A stretch of 64,000 nt of DNA from Muscardinus avellanarius (lineage: Eukaryota > Chordata > Mammalia > Rodentia > Gliridae). Below the pieces are notes generated by a model that was not told the origin of the DNA, searched no databases, and saw only the letters and a program-made list of their open reading frames with translations. Location of the stretch: the NCBI GenBank assembly GCA_963383645.1, contig OY726561.1, positions 26,330,826-26,394,825 on the forward strand, written 5' to 3'. The position numbers and the translations under genes were made by a program. Shown one piece after another: positions 1 through 61,496 of the stretch; the stretch's first letter is position 1, and the number at the start of each line of letters is the position of its first letter.

Positions 1-635
1 GTACCATTTAGGTGAAGATCCCAGGATAACACACCACTGACTGCAACTTGCGTATTCATTTGAAATAAAGGAATTTATTGAAGAGATTTTAAAATAAATT
101 AGGAGGATATGTGCATCCAAGATTCTCAGCCTCATCTTGGAACTGGCTCCGATACTTCTAGGAAAGAGTTCTTAGGTGTTTAGGTTTCCCTGTATACTCC
201 TTTATTAGCTACATATCTGACTTTGACACTATTTCTGAGGTATTCTAAGTAACAAAGTTTATACTTTTGTTTTGTTTTGTTTGGGAGTATTTTGTTTTTG
301 TGTGCAAGTAATAGTGAGGTTGTAATCCAGTGACATTCTACTTCTGAACTACACCCCTAGTTCTATTTTTCTTTTTTTAAACAGGGACTCTCTGGGTTGC
401 TGAGGGCTTAAGTTACTGAGGCTGAACTCCATATTCCTGCCCTTAACCTCCCAAATACTAGGACTGCAGGCTTGTGGCACCACACCCAGCTGTATATAGT
501 GTCTTTAATATCAAACTTATTTCTACCATGTGCTGTAGCAAAGGGATGATGCTTAAATGCTCTCATATGCCATGGGGAGTTTAAAAACATCAAGTAATTT
601 CTTTATTCCATATAATAAACACTCTTTTTCCACAG
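1..635 (+). other. TMPRSS15 intron upstream of LDLRA2 exon (partial)
   Basis: Intronic sequence with one diverged SINE (300-492) and otherwise nothing recognised. It is open at the window start. Confidence 0.6.
300..492 (-). repeat. B1-dID-like dimeric SINE, diverged
   Basis: Reads antisense as the ID-like right half (attctac...tgaactacacccc) followed by the B1-like half ending ggcaccacacccagctg. Many mismatches from younger copies indicate age. Confidence 0.6.
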
Positions 636-49156
<48,521 letters not shown>

Positions 49157-49770
49157 GCACTTCTTTAACCAAACATGAAAGTTGGGCAGACTTTCTACTT
49201 AGCTATAAGAAACATATAAACTGAGAATTTTCTAAAAAATATCAAGAACAAAATGTTACTAAAATCTCTAATTTTACCTAGGCCACATGATACGCCAGAT
49301 GAAAAGAAAGGACCAAACAAAAATAAAATTTATCTTTCTAATACTGGGTAACCTTAAATTCATTTTGATTCATTGTGAAGAGCTTTTCTCTCATGGATAG
49401 CAGCATTCCCTTTAGTCTTAATCATTATTTTATAATTTTCTGTTATTTTAAGGGTTATTATTTTAAAAGATTTACCATATATTTAAGAAAGTCTGAGAAA
49501 AATTAGAAAAAAGTAAAATAAATTATTGTTCCCAAAGTATGCTATTGTTTGAAATAAACTGCTATAAATTGTCTTGCAGTTCAGCCTGCTATTATCAGAA
49601 TCTCAATAATTGCTTTGCTTTGCCTTCCAAATGCACTTCTATTTCAGCTTGATCATAAACTTAATATTTTCCTACTCATAAAACATATTCATTGTAAGCT
49701 CATGTCACAGATCTGATTGTGACATGATTTACTGTTGCTCCCAAATAAAGTTAAATGGCAAATAAATACA
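49157..49770 (+). other. TMPRSS15: TMPRSS15 3' untranslated region (end approximate)
   Basis: AT-rich non-repetitive sequence after the TAA stop. AATAAA hexamers occur at 49517-49522, 49553-49558, 49744-49749 and 49761-49766. The last pair gives a 3' UTR of about 600 nt, near the length I recall for the human transcript, but which one is used cannot be told from sequence. Confidence 0.6.
49744..49766 (+). promoter_or_regulatory. Candidate TMPRSS15 polyadenylation signals
   Basis: Two AATAAA hexamers (49744-49749, 49761-49766) about 590 nt after the stop. Earlier alternatives exist at 49517 and 49553. Confidence 0.45.
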
Positions 49771-51470
49771 GGTCTATTTTAGCATCAAAATTAAAAAAAA
49801 AACTAAATTAGCTAACATGGTCATTCTTTATAGATAATTTTTACCTTGATTATTAATATATTAGCTTTAACCTAGTATTTTAAAGTCTCAAACAATAATT
49901 ATACATATCAAAGAAATACAATTAGAAATGTTTTTTCTTGGTTTGTTCATGCTACAGTAGATATTTCCAACATGTGCAAAAACTTATGTAGACACAGCTG
50001 AATTACCCATTAGGAGGCCAAAAATGTGTAATAAATGAATTTTCTTCACTTCTTTAATCTCTTGGATCATTTCCATAGGAACTGAAAACTTCGATTTAGC
50101 TGACCACACAGAATCTGTTGATTTATTTGGGTAGACCAAATTCATACCTACTTAATACAAAACACACATATACAAATATTCTTTCATGAACCAATACAAC
50201 AGAAAAAGAGTGAGGTTTTGAGGAGTTAAAAGATGGGATCAGAAAACACACATGTATGTAGTATACATGTATGTTTCTATCACCCTGAACATCATTATGA
50301 TGTAAAATTACAAGGCACCAATCAAAGTATATTTTAAGAAAGAAAAGGATCAATCATCATGGATTTACCTTATAGAAAAAAGGAGTCTTGAGTATACATG
50401 AAAGAATGCTTATGACTGAATCATTTGGGAAGGTGTTGGGGACCACTGAGTAGGTGGGAGTGATTCTAGAAGACCAGGGAGAGGGATCAGGAGAGAAGCA
50501 TGAGTGGTGGTACCAAAGACTCTCACTGGAGAAGTTTCAGAGAAAGTGAAAAATGTCGTGTCAACTAGGCATATCAAAGTGATGAATTAAGAAAATGTGG
50601 CATTTATTCTTAGAACAAAATTCTCCTGAACATACTCTTCAAGAACTTTTTAGTGACTTGTTTCTAACAGGAAGGATAGAGTAGCTGAGAAAGGATGTAT
50701 TGTTTGTGTTTGGTACATGAAGACTATTCCACATTTCCTCTGCATTCCCCAACATACTTTAAAAAGTATGTTCTGAAAACACCACAATGGATTCACCATG
50801 AACTCCTTTTCACTTTTCAAATGTCAGCTAAAAATTTTTTAAAACTCTTAAGGCAGTATCACCACCATCATCTAACAGAGGGAAGATTATTATCCCACCC
50901 TTAGTTGTTTACCAGAAGAGTTGTCCAGCCCTGGAAAAGATAAAAGACAAAAACTAAAGCCTTTCCCCATTCTTTGTCTGCTTCTGCCTTGCAGCTGTCA
51001 CAACCCAGGGTGGTACTGAAAAAAAGGGAAGCCTGGTCTCTTTTGCAACAAGTCCAGACTAAAGCAAGAAATGCATGATGGTGATGTAGACTAAAGATGT
51101 AGATCTTGGCAGCTGGTCTCCATTTCTATCCATTACAGATGGTTATCTATGGAGAGGAGCAGGGTTGATAAATGAAGATAGATCCAAGCTTAGAATGCAG
51201 CTGGCTAATCTGTCAGTCTCAAAGCAACTAAAAAAAGCACAAATGTCCACTATTTTCTATTTTGTCAACCAACTCCATGTAATTGCATTAATGAAAATAC
51301 TTCATTATCCAAGTGAAAAAGATTGTTAGGAAAAAGATGTTCTCTGTTACCTCTATACCCACAACTACCACTCTTACAACAATTAAACAGTAATTTGTTT
51401 TCATCTTCAGGTAGTGATATAACATGTCTGTATTTAGTTCATGTAAGAGATTTAGACAACAGCAATAATT
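49771..51470. other. TMPRSS15-CHODL intergenic interval
   Basis: About 1.7 kb between the convergent 3' ends. It holds one short L1 3'-end fragment (50215-50345) and otherwise unrecognised AT-rich sequence. No RNA gene or coding region is supported. Confidence 0.6.
50215..50345 (+). mobile_element. Short L1 3' end, sense
   Basis: Ends 'acaaggcaccaatcaaagta' after 'catcattatgatgtaaaatt', matching the other L1 3' UTR ends here. Confidence 0.55.
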
Positions 51471-51474
51471 GTTC

Positions 51475-52753
51475 TTCAGAAATAAGAACTTTTATTTGGT
51501 AAAAGGAGCACAGGGACATTTGAAGACCAAATAGTTACAGTGATATCTTGAGAAGGACAAGTCATAAGCATCAAAGAAACTAGGAGGAAATAAGACAGAA
51601 AGAAGCCACTGTTTACTATCACAAACAAACTTTGTCAATAAACATTCAATCATTGATGACCTACAACACATGTGACACTAATTCATCTAATATGTAGTAT
51701 TTTTTTTTCTTCCTGAAATCTTGATGTGCTATGCTTAGCTCCACATTTATAGTGACCATCCACCTGGTCCCAACTGTAAAACTTCTTCTTGTACTGAGAG
51801 AGGCTAAAGTCACATAGGGAACCCCAAACCACCATCTCTGTCTGGTAGGTAAGGAAGAGGCCATATAGATTCCAAAATCCTCAGAGAGCTACTTCTAATA
51901 ATATAGGCAACATGTGAAGACATATGATTTATATTGTGTATGCCACATTTTTTATGATTGACAGCATTACTGTTTATACAACTATTTAGTAAAGTTCTTT
52001 TATTATAAAATCTTTTGAAGTTCAAACTAAAAATAATTTTAAGGCACATGTCTTGCACAATTGAAATTAGACAATTCTTGCCTCTACATAAAATGTTTCA
52101 GGAGATTTCTACCACGGTTAATGTAACAACTTCTTTCTGAAGAGATTTCTTAAAAGACTATCCAACCAAAATCAGAGAAACCAAAAGAAGATGGTCCATT
52201 TCTAAAAAAAAATTTCTACAATAACATTTAAGTGTAAATTCATTTGACAACAGTGGTGTATTTTGTAATCAAAACATTATGTATTAAAAATGAAATGCCA
52301 TAAAAATAAATATCAGAAGAGTCCATTTTTATCAAATACGTATGCAAAGGTAAAATATTTTTGCACACTGTAAATTTCAATACAATTTATATTACATTAA
52401 CTAGATTAAAACTTATGAAAGGTGAAAGAAATAAAAATAACTGCTTCCAACACAACTACCCTGGATGTGTTGTCAGCAATTTTATCTGCAAGGCCCATTC
52501 CATTTACTTGAAGTTTGGGTGCATTCTTTAGCAAAATAAGCATGTATCACTCCATTATTAGCACAGCGTATTTTGTAAATAAAATAATGAACATAGAAAA
52601 CTGTTTTAACATTTGCCTCGAGGGGGAGCTTACAGTTCATCTTGCAGATCCTTTGAGAGTTCAAGCCATTCCAAGCTAATGTTCTGATGCCATTCCTTAG
52701 ATTGATTCAGAATTATAAAACTATTTTTTTTCTGAAGCCAAGTCAATGAAGTA
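51475..52753 (-). other. CHODL: CHODL 3' untranslated region (end approximate)
   Basis: Repeat-free sequence downstream of the CHODL stop on the minus strand. AATAAA signals read on the minus strand lie at 51999-52004 and 51491-51496. The distal one gives a 3' UTR near 1.3 kb. The first 120 nt double as coding sequence for the QDEL tail. Confidence 0.6.
51491..51496 (-). promoter_or_regulatory. Candidate distal CHODL polyadenylation signal
   Basis: TTTATT on the + strand is AATAAA on the minus strand. A proximal alternative is at 51999-52004. Confidence 0.45.
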
Positions 52754-52838
52754 TCATACTTCCATGCCACTTTCCTTTCTGGTGCTCTTGGAAATCCACA
52801 GTGTGGACTGGTTTGGACTGGTTTTTGTTCTTCCTTTA
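52630..52838 (-). CDS. CHODL: CHODL exon 6: alternative frame, QDEL-ending tail
   Basis: Joining exon 4 (58942) directly to exon 6 (52838) puts exon 6 in a second frame that stays open for 68 codons. It runs through the canonical stop into what is otherwise 3' UTR and ends KDLQDEL before TAA at 52630-52632. QDEL resembles the KDEL type of ER-retrieval signal. I recall a human chondrolectin splice form (the delta-E type) lacking the transmembrane exon with such an ending. The open frame and intact QDEL here support its conservation. Expression is not shown by sequence. Confidence 0.7.
52754..52838 (-). CDS. CHODL: CHODL exon 6: cytoplasmic tail, canonical frame
   Basis: 85 coding bp after a TTTTTCAG acceptor. 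It encodes KGRTKTSPNQSTLWISKSTR and then KESGMEV before TGA (52754-52756). This is the membrane-form C terminus of chondrolectin. Confidence 0.95.
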
Positions 52839-55522
52839 CTGAAAAACATAAAAAAATAAGTTCAGTTTCTAAAACGTCTTATCAAACAGAGCATGTCTTG
52901 GTCCAAATGGAGATATCTCAGTCACTTATTTATAAAAGACTCCTTCTTCTCTCGTCAGCATATTTTTTCCACACCTACAAAAAATTCTGAATTATTTCAA
53001 TGTGTGAGGATGGCAAATAGTTCTTAGGAATTATGGAAAACAGAAATGCATCTTTATGTTTGACTCTTCATAATTCAGATTTCAGATACATTAGACGGAA
53101 ATGTGCCCATGCAAACTAAAGTTTCCATTTTATTCCCCATTGACTCTCCCCTATTTATTTTGGCCAACAGATTTTGAAATGCTGCTTTTTGAGTACCCTG
53201 CTATGAATTATTGTCATATTTAATGTTATATTATCAAAACAAATGCTGTGAAATGTAAGGACCTCCCTATTCTTTTCCCATTAATTTCTTTTTGTGTTTT
53301 ATTTTTTTGTGGTACTGAGGATGAAACTCAGGGGAATTTTACCTCCATGTTACACTCTCAGCCCTATTTTTTTATTTTTATTTTTTATTTTTTGAAATAG
53401 GATCTCGCCGAGTTTCAAAGGATCTCCGTAAGTAGCTGAGGCTGGATGCGAACCATGATCCTCCTGTCTCAGTCTCCCAAATGCTAGGATTACAAACTTG
53501 CACCTCGCACATGGCTTTTGCTGTTGTGTTGTTGTTGTTCTATACTGAGTCACTTGGTCCCTGCAAGCTAAAGTTTGTACCTCGGTTTTTTAAACCAATG
53601 GAGTTCAATAGCAGAAGTAAATTTTGATACTTTTAGGAATATTTGAGTTCCATTTCCTGGCTGTGCTAGACATTCTTCTTCTGCAATTTCATTAATGCTC
53701 ACATTTCAGGCACCTGCAGAAATATCTATTCATAAATGTATTCAAGTTATCCTCACTCCCTCAGATTACTTGTCAAGATCTAGATTACTTTGGTCTAGTT
53801 TTCCTGAGGGTGCTCTCTCACTGGATGGATCCAGTATTCTGTGCCTCCCCCCCCTTTTTTTTGTGGTACTGGGGGTGGAACCCAGAAGCTTTCTACCTCC
53901 AGGCTATACTTCCAGACCTTTTTTATATATGTTTTTTGGAAACAGGGTCTCACTATGTTGCTGAGAGCCTCACTAAGTAGCTGAGACTGGATTCAAACCT
54001 GTGCGATCCTCCTGTCTCAGTCTCCCAAGCATGGGGATGACAAGCGTTCGCCACCACACCTGGCTCACTCTGGTCTTTGATTACTTCTTCCCCTGAAGAA
54101 CTCCTCTCCCCAGGCTTTCATCCTCTGCCCCTATCCCCACACGTCTCTCCACCCGATCCTTACCAGCCACAGATATCATGGAACTCTTTCAAAGACAAAA
54201 GAACACAAATGCAGGTGATCATTACATTTTTTAAAAACCATTTAATTTTCTTTTACCTCTTTTTGACTAATAAATTATTATATCCAAGTGGTATGCTTCA
54301 TAGATTTTTCTCCAAATAAATAATATTAACAAATTTATTCTATAAAGTCATCTAATAGAAATAGAGATAGGGTGGACACAGTTTATTAGAAGCACAATTT
54401 TTGTCAATAATAGAAAAATATTAAGTCATTAAGGTGGCTTTTGTACAAATTAGTATTTGATTTAATAATTACTACCAGTTAAGGGGAAAAGAGTTATTTT
54501 GAACATGACATGGAATGATAGAAACCATCATGTATACCAGATTGGAATTTAAACTTTCTGCAAGGCACTCAGCTGATAATGGAGTTGAGTCTTTGATGAT
54601 GTTTCTCCTGGCTTTCCTGGAAGAAAGGAAAAGGGGGAGGATCTAAGAATGAATAAAGTACTAGCTAATTCTGGCATCTGGAAGTGTTCAATTTTGGTTT
54701 ATTTTCTCACTCAGAAAATTTCAGGCAAGTGAAAAGTCCACAGATCTTCATGCTATAAAAACCTAGAAGACTCTGATTGAATAGAATCTCTACAATATTA
54801 TACTATTTGAAAAAAAAACAAACTTTAGAGAAAATACGGTTACTTGGAACGTTAATACTTATGACTTTACAAATGAGAATACCTAATCCATATTTTTAAA
54901 TCATTTTTTTCAAGCTGATTTGCTACTTACGGGTCTTCCTTAACAGTGTAGCTGGGACAAGAGGGGATTTATGTTCAATCCTCCTTCCACTATTTTACTT
55001 TTTACAGTGAGAAATCATCTTTATTGTCTTAGGAATAAGAACAAGAAACTACATATTTACTATTGTTCTTATTCTGTACAAAATAGCGAGAAACAAATTT
55101 TAGCGATGTTCCCTATATAAGAAAGCCAAGAGAACATAAAATAGAGTATTAGTTTGCCAGGTTCTATTTGCCATTATTCAAAATATTTTAATATCCAATT
55201 AACTATAGGTTATATACCTTTGAAGATTTACTTGAAACATTGAGAATTTACAAGTATTTATTTTGTCTAGGGCTTTGGCTAGTAAGTGATTTCTTCAGAC
55301 CTTTTATTTGCTTGTTTTTGATGTACAGGAAAAGAAGAAGGTGAAATCAAAAGGTTATGGTGGCGCAAGCCTGTAATCCCAGTGCTTGGGAGGCTGAGAC
55401 AGGAGGATCACACAGGTTCAAAGCCACCCTCAGCTACTGAGTGAGGCTCTCAAAAACTTAGTGAGACCCTGTTTCCAAATAAAGTATAAAATAGAAAGCC
55501 CCTGGGTTCCACCCCCAGGAGA

Positions 55523-55577
<55 letters not shown>

Positions 55578-58500
55578 GGTTTATTCATCTGGAGTGAAAG
55601 AGGAAAATTTCCGAATGTACATGATATATATTCACAAACTTATCAAAGTCAATCACTAAGAAAAACATGAAAAGGAAACAGGAGGAGAGATCGGGGTGGA
55701 AATTCAGCAAGGGCTGAATGAATGATGTGTGCATGTATGCCTCTAACATCATGTACCCCATTAAGATGTATGACTGTAATATACCAATAAAAATTTATTT
55801 CATTTACAGACCCTTCCCTGTGAGAGGTATTCTTTTGATCAATTATTATTTAAAACACTGACAAAATTATTTAGTTTATTCTAGCAAGCATGATTTTATT
55901 TAGACCCAAGAGAGTTAACTTCTTTATTTTACATATTTATATTTGATTTTAAAGATTTACACATATTGAAAACTCTATCTCTCTAGAATATTGCTCAGAA
56001 ATCTAGCTGCTAAGAAATAGCATTTTATTTCAAAACACCTGCGAAATAGTGACCTATTTTTGCCATTGTACTTTATTTCCTATTTTAAAATATCCTTTTG
56101 AAATAAAGCAGAAATATATGTCTTGAATTTTGAAATGGTACCACAAAATGCATCTATTAAAAAAAAACAAATTTTAGACAAGTGTAGTGGTGCACACTTG
56201 TAATCCCAGTGCTTGGGAGGATGAGACAGGAGGATCGCACAGATTCGAAGCCAGCCTCAGCTATTAGTGAAGCTCTTAGCAACTTAGTGAAACCCTGTTT
56301 CCAAACAAAAATATATATATAAAAAACATCTGGTAGTGTGGCTAGGTGGTAGAAAGAGCCTGGGTTCCATCCCTAGTACCCCCCACACACAAAAGTTTTG
56401 CATATAATTTGATGTTCAGATGGAAAGGTTTAGCATTAATCTTATACCTAATTATCAAGAGATAGTATAATATACTGTGTGTTATAAGTTGACAAACATT
56501 AAAATGTCTAATCTCTTATATATGCTAGCTATGGTACTCAAAGCAAAGTAAGTAAGCCATCTAAGCCATCTTTTCCCAACTGAAATCCAGAAACAAAAGG
56601 GCATCAACATCATAAGGCTCGTGTGGATTAAATGAGATACTGGATGACTCCTATAATCAATGTGTGTCTTACAAGATTCCATATCCTGAATCAGTACTGG
56701 CAGATATAAACATCAAAACTTTTAAAGACAAATTAAGTATAATTAATTTTACACCTATATTTTAAAACATTTTGGAAGCGGTTTTAAAGTTTTTCAAGTC
56801 GTCCATACACACATACGTTGCTTACCTTTTATGTAGCATCTGGAAGCAGCAGGTACCAAAAGCAACCAGTATCAGTAAGAGCAGTGGTATTGTTGGTATG
56901 ATAACATAAATTAGATTAGGAATTATGCCTACAAAGATAAAACAGTCTTAGTGTATAAAGATAGCTAAGAAAAGACTCTAACAACAATGTTATACATATT
57001 TAATTAAGTTAAATAGAATCATCAATAAAGCTTATTCCAAAATACTGAAAAGATAATTCATATTTTGATAAAAATTAAAAAATAAAATTGCACTGCAGTG
57101 ATTTTCATTCTCTAATTCAATTCCATAATTAAAACTGTTATTACATGGGTTAAATTTTTTTTTGGGGGGTCTGGGGATGGAACCCAAGGGCATTCTACCT
57201 CCGAACTGCACCCTCTGCCCTATTTTTTTTATTCTTTATTTTGAAACCAGGTCTCACTGAGTTGCAGAGGGCCTCACTAAGTAGCTGAGGCTGTCCGCGA
57301 ACTGCGATTCTCTGGTCTCAGCCTCCTGAATGCTGGGATTACAAGCGTGCGCCACCACGCCCAGCAGACATGGTTTAATTTTTATAAACATATTAGTAAT
57401 CTTATCTATCTCATTTCATTCATTCTTCTCAATCATTACTAGGGAAGTAAGCACTGATTATTAAAGAATAATGGTTATTCAAATCACTATTGAGTTATTA
57501 CATAACTAGACTAGTCAGAATTCTCAGTTCCACTTTCTGAAATTACACTAAAATATGTAAATGCTAAGTAATTATATGGTCATAACTAAAGATATAAGAC
57601 TACAGAGGCACAAAGATATGATATTAATTAAATTCTAAAATGAATTATTATTTAATCCTGTTCTACCACACTTAATAATGTTAGGTATTGTCAGTAAAAT
57701 TTTTTTAAATGCATAAGCCAATCCCACCAGCATGAAATGATTTTGCTAAGCATATTTTCAGCCTCACAACAGAGAAAATACTTTGAATGTAATTACTGAC
57801 TGCTATCTTTAATTAGGTTTAGATGTCATGAATGCTTTTAAAGTCCGGCATCTGAAAAAATGTAAAGTACTAAGTCTTGATATCATGTCTTCACAAGGAA
57901 AGCAAATTAAACAATTATGAATTTAACTTATAAACAAAAGTCCTCGTTGTGACTACTATATATAACTCTAGTGAATCAGATGCCAACCAAACTATTCACT
58001 TAACTGCGTATCACTTTCTTTGTTAACAGATGAAAAATTAATGAGGTCTAGTGATGGGGTAACTTGGGAATAGTTTGCTATGCTTTCACCTCTTCTTTTG
58101 AGCATACAACAGGTGACTACAGGCCTTTTTAAGAATTCATTTAATACTTCCTTTTCAAAACACTAGTATAATCTCTAATAAATAATGTTAAGTATGGCCT
58201 ATCCTTTTATGGATCTTGAGTTACTTGAGAGATTTTGAGGTGTTAGGTCTTTGGCTCAATCTTCACAAAACAACTAAATAAGGTTTTCTGTCCAATTGGC
58301 AGAGAGCTGTGCCAAAAAGAGACCTGCTAAATAGAGCAGTTTCTGACTAATGCACAATTTGCATTAGAGATTGCATTTTGTTTCCTTAGTAAAAAGCAGT
58401 GTGTTAGAGGCCAAGGAGTGGAACATTAATTGTATGTATCTCTTCCAAAATGCTGTGCAGCAATGCCATTTTGGTACCCTGAAGTTAACCAGGTAGGAAT

Positions 58501-59686
58501 ATTTACACCACGGAAATTGGTGAAGGCTAAAAATCTTTAAATTTTGTTTTATGCCTCACCCCATCCAACCCAGTCAATCAATAAATATGTACCAGCACAT
58601 TCACACTGTCTGAAGTTCATCGAATACATTACTTTATATCACCACACCTATATATTCTTGAAAAGTTCCTTATGGATACAGATTTTAATGTGGATTACTT
58701 AGTTTAGGATAAAATACATCCACTTAGAGTGAAAAATTAGAAGAAAAACAGGCTCTTCTACTCAAAAAGTGCAACTGCATAATTTTTTCAAACCTGGTTC
58801 AAAAGTAAATTCCATAGGTCTATTTTTAGTGCAGCATTTTCTCAAGCAGCAAGAACAATGTCTCTGAGGTGAACATAAAGAGGTGTTGGAAAATAAAGTT
58901 CCATATATATTTGCTAGAGGTAAGACGCAAGGACCAATTACCTGCTTCTGTAACAACCACATTTTGATTGGTGTCTCCTGGTTGATTTGTAAGGTAAGGC
59001 TTTTCTACAGGGTCTGTTGGCTTAATCTCTGTAAATAATTAGTATAAGAATAAAAATTAATAATTAAACAAGTTAAATAATTTATTAATAAAATTTAACA
59101 ATGCAAACAAATAAAAAAGACTGAAAACATCTTAATTTTGATTTCCAAATAATTTACAACTATAGATTTAAACTTACATAAATTTATCTAACAATGAAGC
59201 CAACACCAGGTTGCTGAGAAAATAATTATACTTAACTAAAAGACCCACTTGATGAATTTCCTCTGCAACCCCAGACTACAATTAGCAATTAGTAGTCTAT
59301 GCTACTCACAACCTGTTACAGGTAATACTGACAGAGAGGGCAAAAGGTCCTGCAAAAAGCAGTGAGAATTTGTGAACATAAGAGAAACAAAGAAGATTTA
59401 TTTGCTAATATCAAAGTAATTTTTAGATTTTCCTGGAAATCATAATTGGCAGAAGACTGTGTATGGGTTGGATTTAGAATTGATGATTCAAGCCAGGCGA
59501 GGTGGTGCATGCTTGTAATCGCACTACTTGGGAAGCTGAGACAGGAGGGTCTGGGTTGGAGACCAGCCTCGGCTACTTAGTTAGGTGCTCGGCAACTTAG
59601 TGAGACTTTGCTTCAAAATAAGGAATAAAAAATTGGGCTAGGGGTATAGCTCAGAGGTAGAATGCCCCTGGGTTCAACCCCCAGCA

Positions 59687-59729
<43 letters not shown>

Positions 59730-61415
59730 ATGATTCAAGACTCAAGTGACAATGTTCAAAGCACATTCCTGTCCCACATAAACAATGCCAATCTTACATT
59801 TGCTTTGTGGTCATATCTATTTCTTCAAGTAATAATAATGATAGATTCAGGTGGACAAGTTGTTTCTTTTGGAGCTTTTTGAGTTGAGATCTCTTCCATT
59901 GTGAAACACTTCAAAAATACTGAAATTTCTTACTATGATCTGATATTACTCTGTCTCACATAGTTTTACCCAAAAGAATTGTTGCTTTAATAATTTAGGT
60001 AAGTGAATTTTATAAGTAAAAAACCCTGTAAATTTGTTTTCATTTGTTTCTAAAATGCAATTCTTTACTTATATTTTTGTCAACTGATGGGGGAAGAGTA
60101 GCCTGCAACAATTATATAGTCTTTAGAATATAAAAGCATTTTTAGAGTAGTGTTCACTACTTATATACTGTGATAGAGTCTGAACTCATTGGCAGTTTAA
60201 TTATAGACCGCTGTTTATTAGGATTGTGCATCATTTTAAAATTTTATTTTACTATCTTATTGCTGCAATACATATCACAGTGGAATCTGAAGTGATACAT
60301 TCACATATTTAGCCTTGATACTGTGACAGCCTGGCATAGGTTTCAGGTTCACCTTAGTCTATTCTCACTCATCTACCAAAATGAGTCATCCTGTGACTGC
60401 AGGGAGTCAACTGGTATTTACTAAGCAAATGCAGTTTATCAACATAGAACTGGTTCCCTTGAAAATAATTTTAGCAAACCTCAATGTGATTGATAATTAA
60501 ATAAACTCTTAGAAACATAATTCCATATAAGGTATTTTTAGAACCTAAAACCAACATTACAAACAGTAATATTAATAAAAATGTTAGCTTCAGAAGTAAC
60601 TCCATGGAGACTTTTTTGGTTGATATTGGTCAACCCAAAGAATAAATATGCAAGTCATAGGCCAATAATGCAAAAGGGGAAGGAGGAGAGGGGAAGAAAC
60701 TTAAAAATATATTATTCAGTTTTTGCATAACCAAGTGAAAATTTTTTTACCACTTTTCATGTCACTGGTTATGCTAATAAATGGCATGTAGGAGCAGAGA
60801 AATAAAACAAAATTCATACCACATACAACTTCTAGTAAAGTTAGATATAAACTTTAAAATACTCAGTGCTATAATTTATATATTTTAATTAGTTATACTC
60901 TTTATTCCTCTAATCCCCTCACTATAACTCAAGCACTGACTACATAGTCCAACAAATAGCCTTTACAAAGTAGGCACTAAGCTCAAGGATGCTTCGCTAA
61001 TTAGGAAAACAAATAGTTAAAATAGTATGTAAAATAAAGAATAGAAATCCTGAGCACATTTATAAGTGCAACTATAACCCTGTACATATGCTAGAAAACA
61101 GTAAATATATAAAAGATGTTACAATAAATATAGTTTAGCTGAGAATTTAGTTAGAATGCAAGAAATAAAGAATAATTTTATGTCTTAAATACTTTTACAA
61201 GTACACCTGTAACTCAGTACTTGGGAGGCTGAGACAGGAGGATAACAAGTTTGAGGCCAGTCTCAGCAACTTAGCAAGGCTGTCCATAGCTTACTGAGAA
61301 CATATTTCAAAAAATAAATAAATAAAATAGGTCTGGGGTTGTAGCTTGGAGGTAGACTAACCCTGGATTCAATCTCCAATAACACAAACACAACAAATGC
61401 ACTCTCTCTTCTCTC

Positions 61416-61496
<81 letters not shown>

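Larger units (their letters stand above)
52839..56825 (-). other. CHODL intron 5
   Basis: Four SINEs (53302-53515, 53860-54064, 55355-55517, 56174-56392), a GA repeat and an L1 3' end. A strong candidate acceptor lies near 54617 (see findings). The remainder is unrecognised. Confidence 0.7.
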
